From: an uncultured Bacteroides sp.
GTDB taxonomy: Bacteria; Bacteroidota; Bacteroidia; Bacteroidales; Bacteroidaceae
Reading direction: 5' to 3'
DNA: 64,000 nt
Assembly (NCBI GenBank): GCA_949289265.1
Contig: CASENE010000001.1
Span: forward strand, 43,099 to 107,098
Shown: piece after piece, positions 63,483 to 64,000 of the stretch
How positions within the stretch are numbered: position 1 is the stretch's first letter
Layout: every line of letters begins with the position of its first letter
Program-made: the position numbers and the translations under genes
The notes under the pieces: generated by a model
What the model was told of the DNA's origin: nothing
The model's database searches: none
The model's input: only the letters and a program-made list of their open reading frames with translations

Positions 63483-63683
63483 TCACTCAATCCAGCCGAT
63501 AGCCTTTTTAAGCTCATTGATAGCCTCCAGCGTGACTTTTCCCACGTTCCTGTATTTCAAAAACTCACAATCTGGCATTGTCATAAGCAAACTAACATCT
63601 ATCAGCGTGTGGCAATCCTCATACCTAACCACGTTTGCCATTTTCAAGGCATTTCTTGTCATTGTCTTTAATCTATCTTCCAT
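63483..63683 (-). CDS. Small protein resembling RNA polymerase alpha C-terminal domain
   Basis: 66 residues. The C-terminal half (FLKYRNVGKVTLEAINELKK) closely follows the helix-hairpin-helix of the RpoA C-terminal domain, in which a conserved N-[LV]-G-K-K/x-[ST]-L-x-E-I pattern contacts DNA. It lacks the polymerase assembly domain. It could bind DNA or act as a regulator within the mobile element. It overlaps the preceding gene by 11 bases. Confidence 0.7.
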   Translation of the reverse strand: MEDRLKTMTRNALKMANVVRYEDCHTLIDVSLLMTMPDCEFLKYRNVGKVTLEAINELKKAIGWIE

Positions 63684-63855
63684 CGTTATCTATGTTATCT
63701 TCTTCATCTGCATCAAGTTGTATCAATAAGTCCAGAAAGTCATTGTTGCCCCTAATCTCTTTGTAAAGTCTGGGTATCTTGGCGGTGTCTAACTCGCCTT
63801 TGCTCACGGCTACCAACAAAGCCGCTTTTTCTTCTTTGTTCAACTTTAGCTTCAT
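63673..63855 (-). CDS. Small hypothetical protein of mobile element
   Basis: 60 residues from the ATG at 63855 (GTG at 63861 is an alternative); AGGGGTG lies just upstream. It is acidic at the C-terminus and mostly helical (LNKEEKAALLVAVSKGEL). No family recognised. It overlaps the alpha-CTD-like gene by 11 bases and starts 2 bases after the upstream stop, so the three genes are one transcription unit. Confidence 0.6.
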   Translation of the reverse strand: MKLKLNKEEKAALLVAVSKGELDTAKIPRLYKEIRGNNDFLDLLIQLDADEEDNIDNDGR

Positions 63856-63857
63856 AC

Positions 63858-64000
63858 TCACCCCTGTTGATACTCATCTGGCAAATTAACCCCTTTAATA
63901 TCTATTCTGAAAGTCATTTCCACACGGGTAAACTTCTTACCCCGTCTTTCCAGAACTTGATAGCCTGTTTCTGTTTCTTTCAAATAGCCCTTATCAAACA
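63858..64000 (-). CDS. C-terminal fragment of a replication-initiator-like protein (cut by window end)
   Basis: An open frame enters from the right edge and gives 46 C-terminal residues ending with a TGA at 63858-63860. The segment GYQVLERRGKKFTRVEMTF resembles the C-terminal KRGRKV..IxFT strand of Rep_3-type plasmid initiators, but the fragment is too short for a firm call. It sits at the head of the small-gene operon of the mobile element. Confidence 0.45.
   Translation of the reverse strand, partial: FDKGYLKETETGYQVLERRGKKFTRVEMTFRIDIKGVNLPDEYQQG

Noticed and set aside
63251-63517. 88-residue minus-strand frame in the mobile element
   Set aside because: It runs through an intrinsic terminator and a promoter-like box and resembles no protein family.

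Overview
The window comes from the chromosome of a Bacteroidales bacterium, most likely a high-GC relative of Bacteroides/Phocaeicola. The evidence is repeated TAnnTTTG promoter boxes (typical of Bacteroidetes) at short distances from start codons, a hybrid two-component system (HTCS) regulator, a TonB-dependent receptor with an N-terminal carboxypeptidase-regulatory-like domain, a DUF5686 outer-membrane protein, and the gene order parE-coaD-S41 protease. Most of the DNA is GC-rich. Three stretches are clearly AT-richer and look acquired: about 15.6-16.95 kb, about 19.1-23.07 kb and everything right of the tRNA at 62.3 kb.

Layout. 1-4.9 kb: 3' part of a DPP-IV-like S9 peptidase, purD, a membrane protein, a DedA/YqaA protein and mnmD. 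5.1-9.0 kb: zinc/manganese-type ABC binding lipoprotein and ATPase without a permease, then RNase R on the opposite strand. 9.2-13.2 kb: CDF cation exporter, NAD-dependent epimerase with a PAP2-type membrane phosphatase, and an aquaporin. 13.3-18.9 kb (minus strand): S41 protease, coaD, a YhcG/DUF1016 nuclease inserted before parE, and parE. 19.2-23.07 kb: an AT-rich five-gene operon with two radical SAM enzymes, a truncated SPASM-like partner, an exported Tyr/Asn-repeat peptide and a proteasome-like Ntn-hydrolase candidate. 23.1-28.6 kb (minus): GNAT-like protein, purple-acid-phosphatase-like enzyme and TonB-dependent receptor.

29.0-38.4 kb: a GNAT paralogue followed by a compact lipid/polyene-type operon (ketosynthase, ACP, two hotdog dehydratases, MMPL exporter, FAD oxidoreductase, ketoreductase, LolA-like carrier, thioesterase) resembling a reduced aryl polyene cluster. 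38.5-43.4 kb: DUF5686 protein, CDP-alcohol phosphatidyltransferase and THUMP-like methyltransferase. 43.5-54.7 kb: an HTCS divergent from two carboxylesterases, a GH3 glycosidase and a CE1-type esterase, i.e. a glycan/ester utilisation locus without visible SusC/SusD. 54.9-62.1 kb: PepSY-like lipoprotein, dprA-thioesterase-pdxB (minus) and korAB (minus). 62.26 kb: tRNA-Arg(CCT), followed at once by AT-rich small genes that look like one end of an integrated mobile element.

The most striking finding is the 19.2-23.07 kb operon. It has the parts of an undescribed or little-described RiPP system: the precursor has a twin-arginine-type signal peptide and a 93-residue Cys-free core with 42 Tyr and 21 Asn, in which 20 of the 21 Asn sit in Y-x-N triplets. 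This is the spacing expected for three-residue cyclophane crosslinks. The second surprise is a set of intergenic tandem arrays with strict 22-bp (five loci) or 23-bp (one locus) periods that are not CRISPR.
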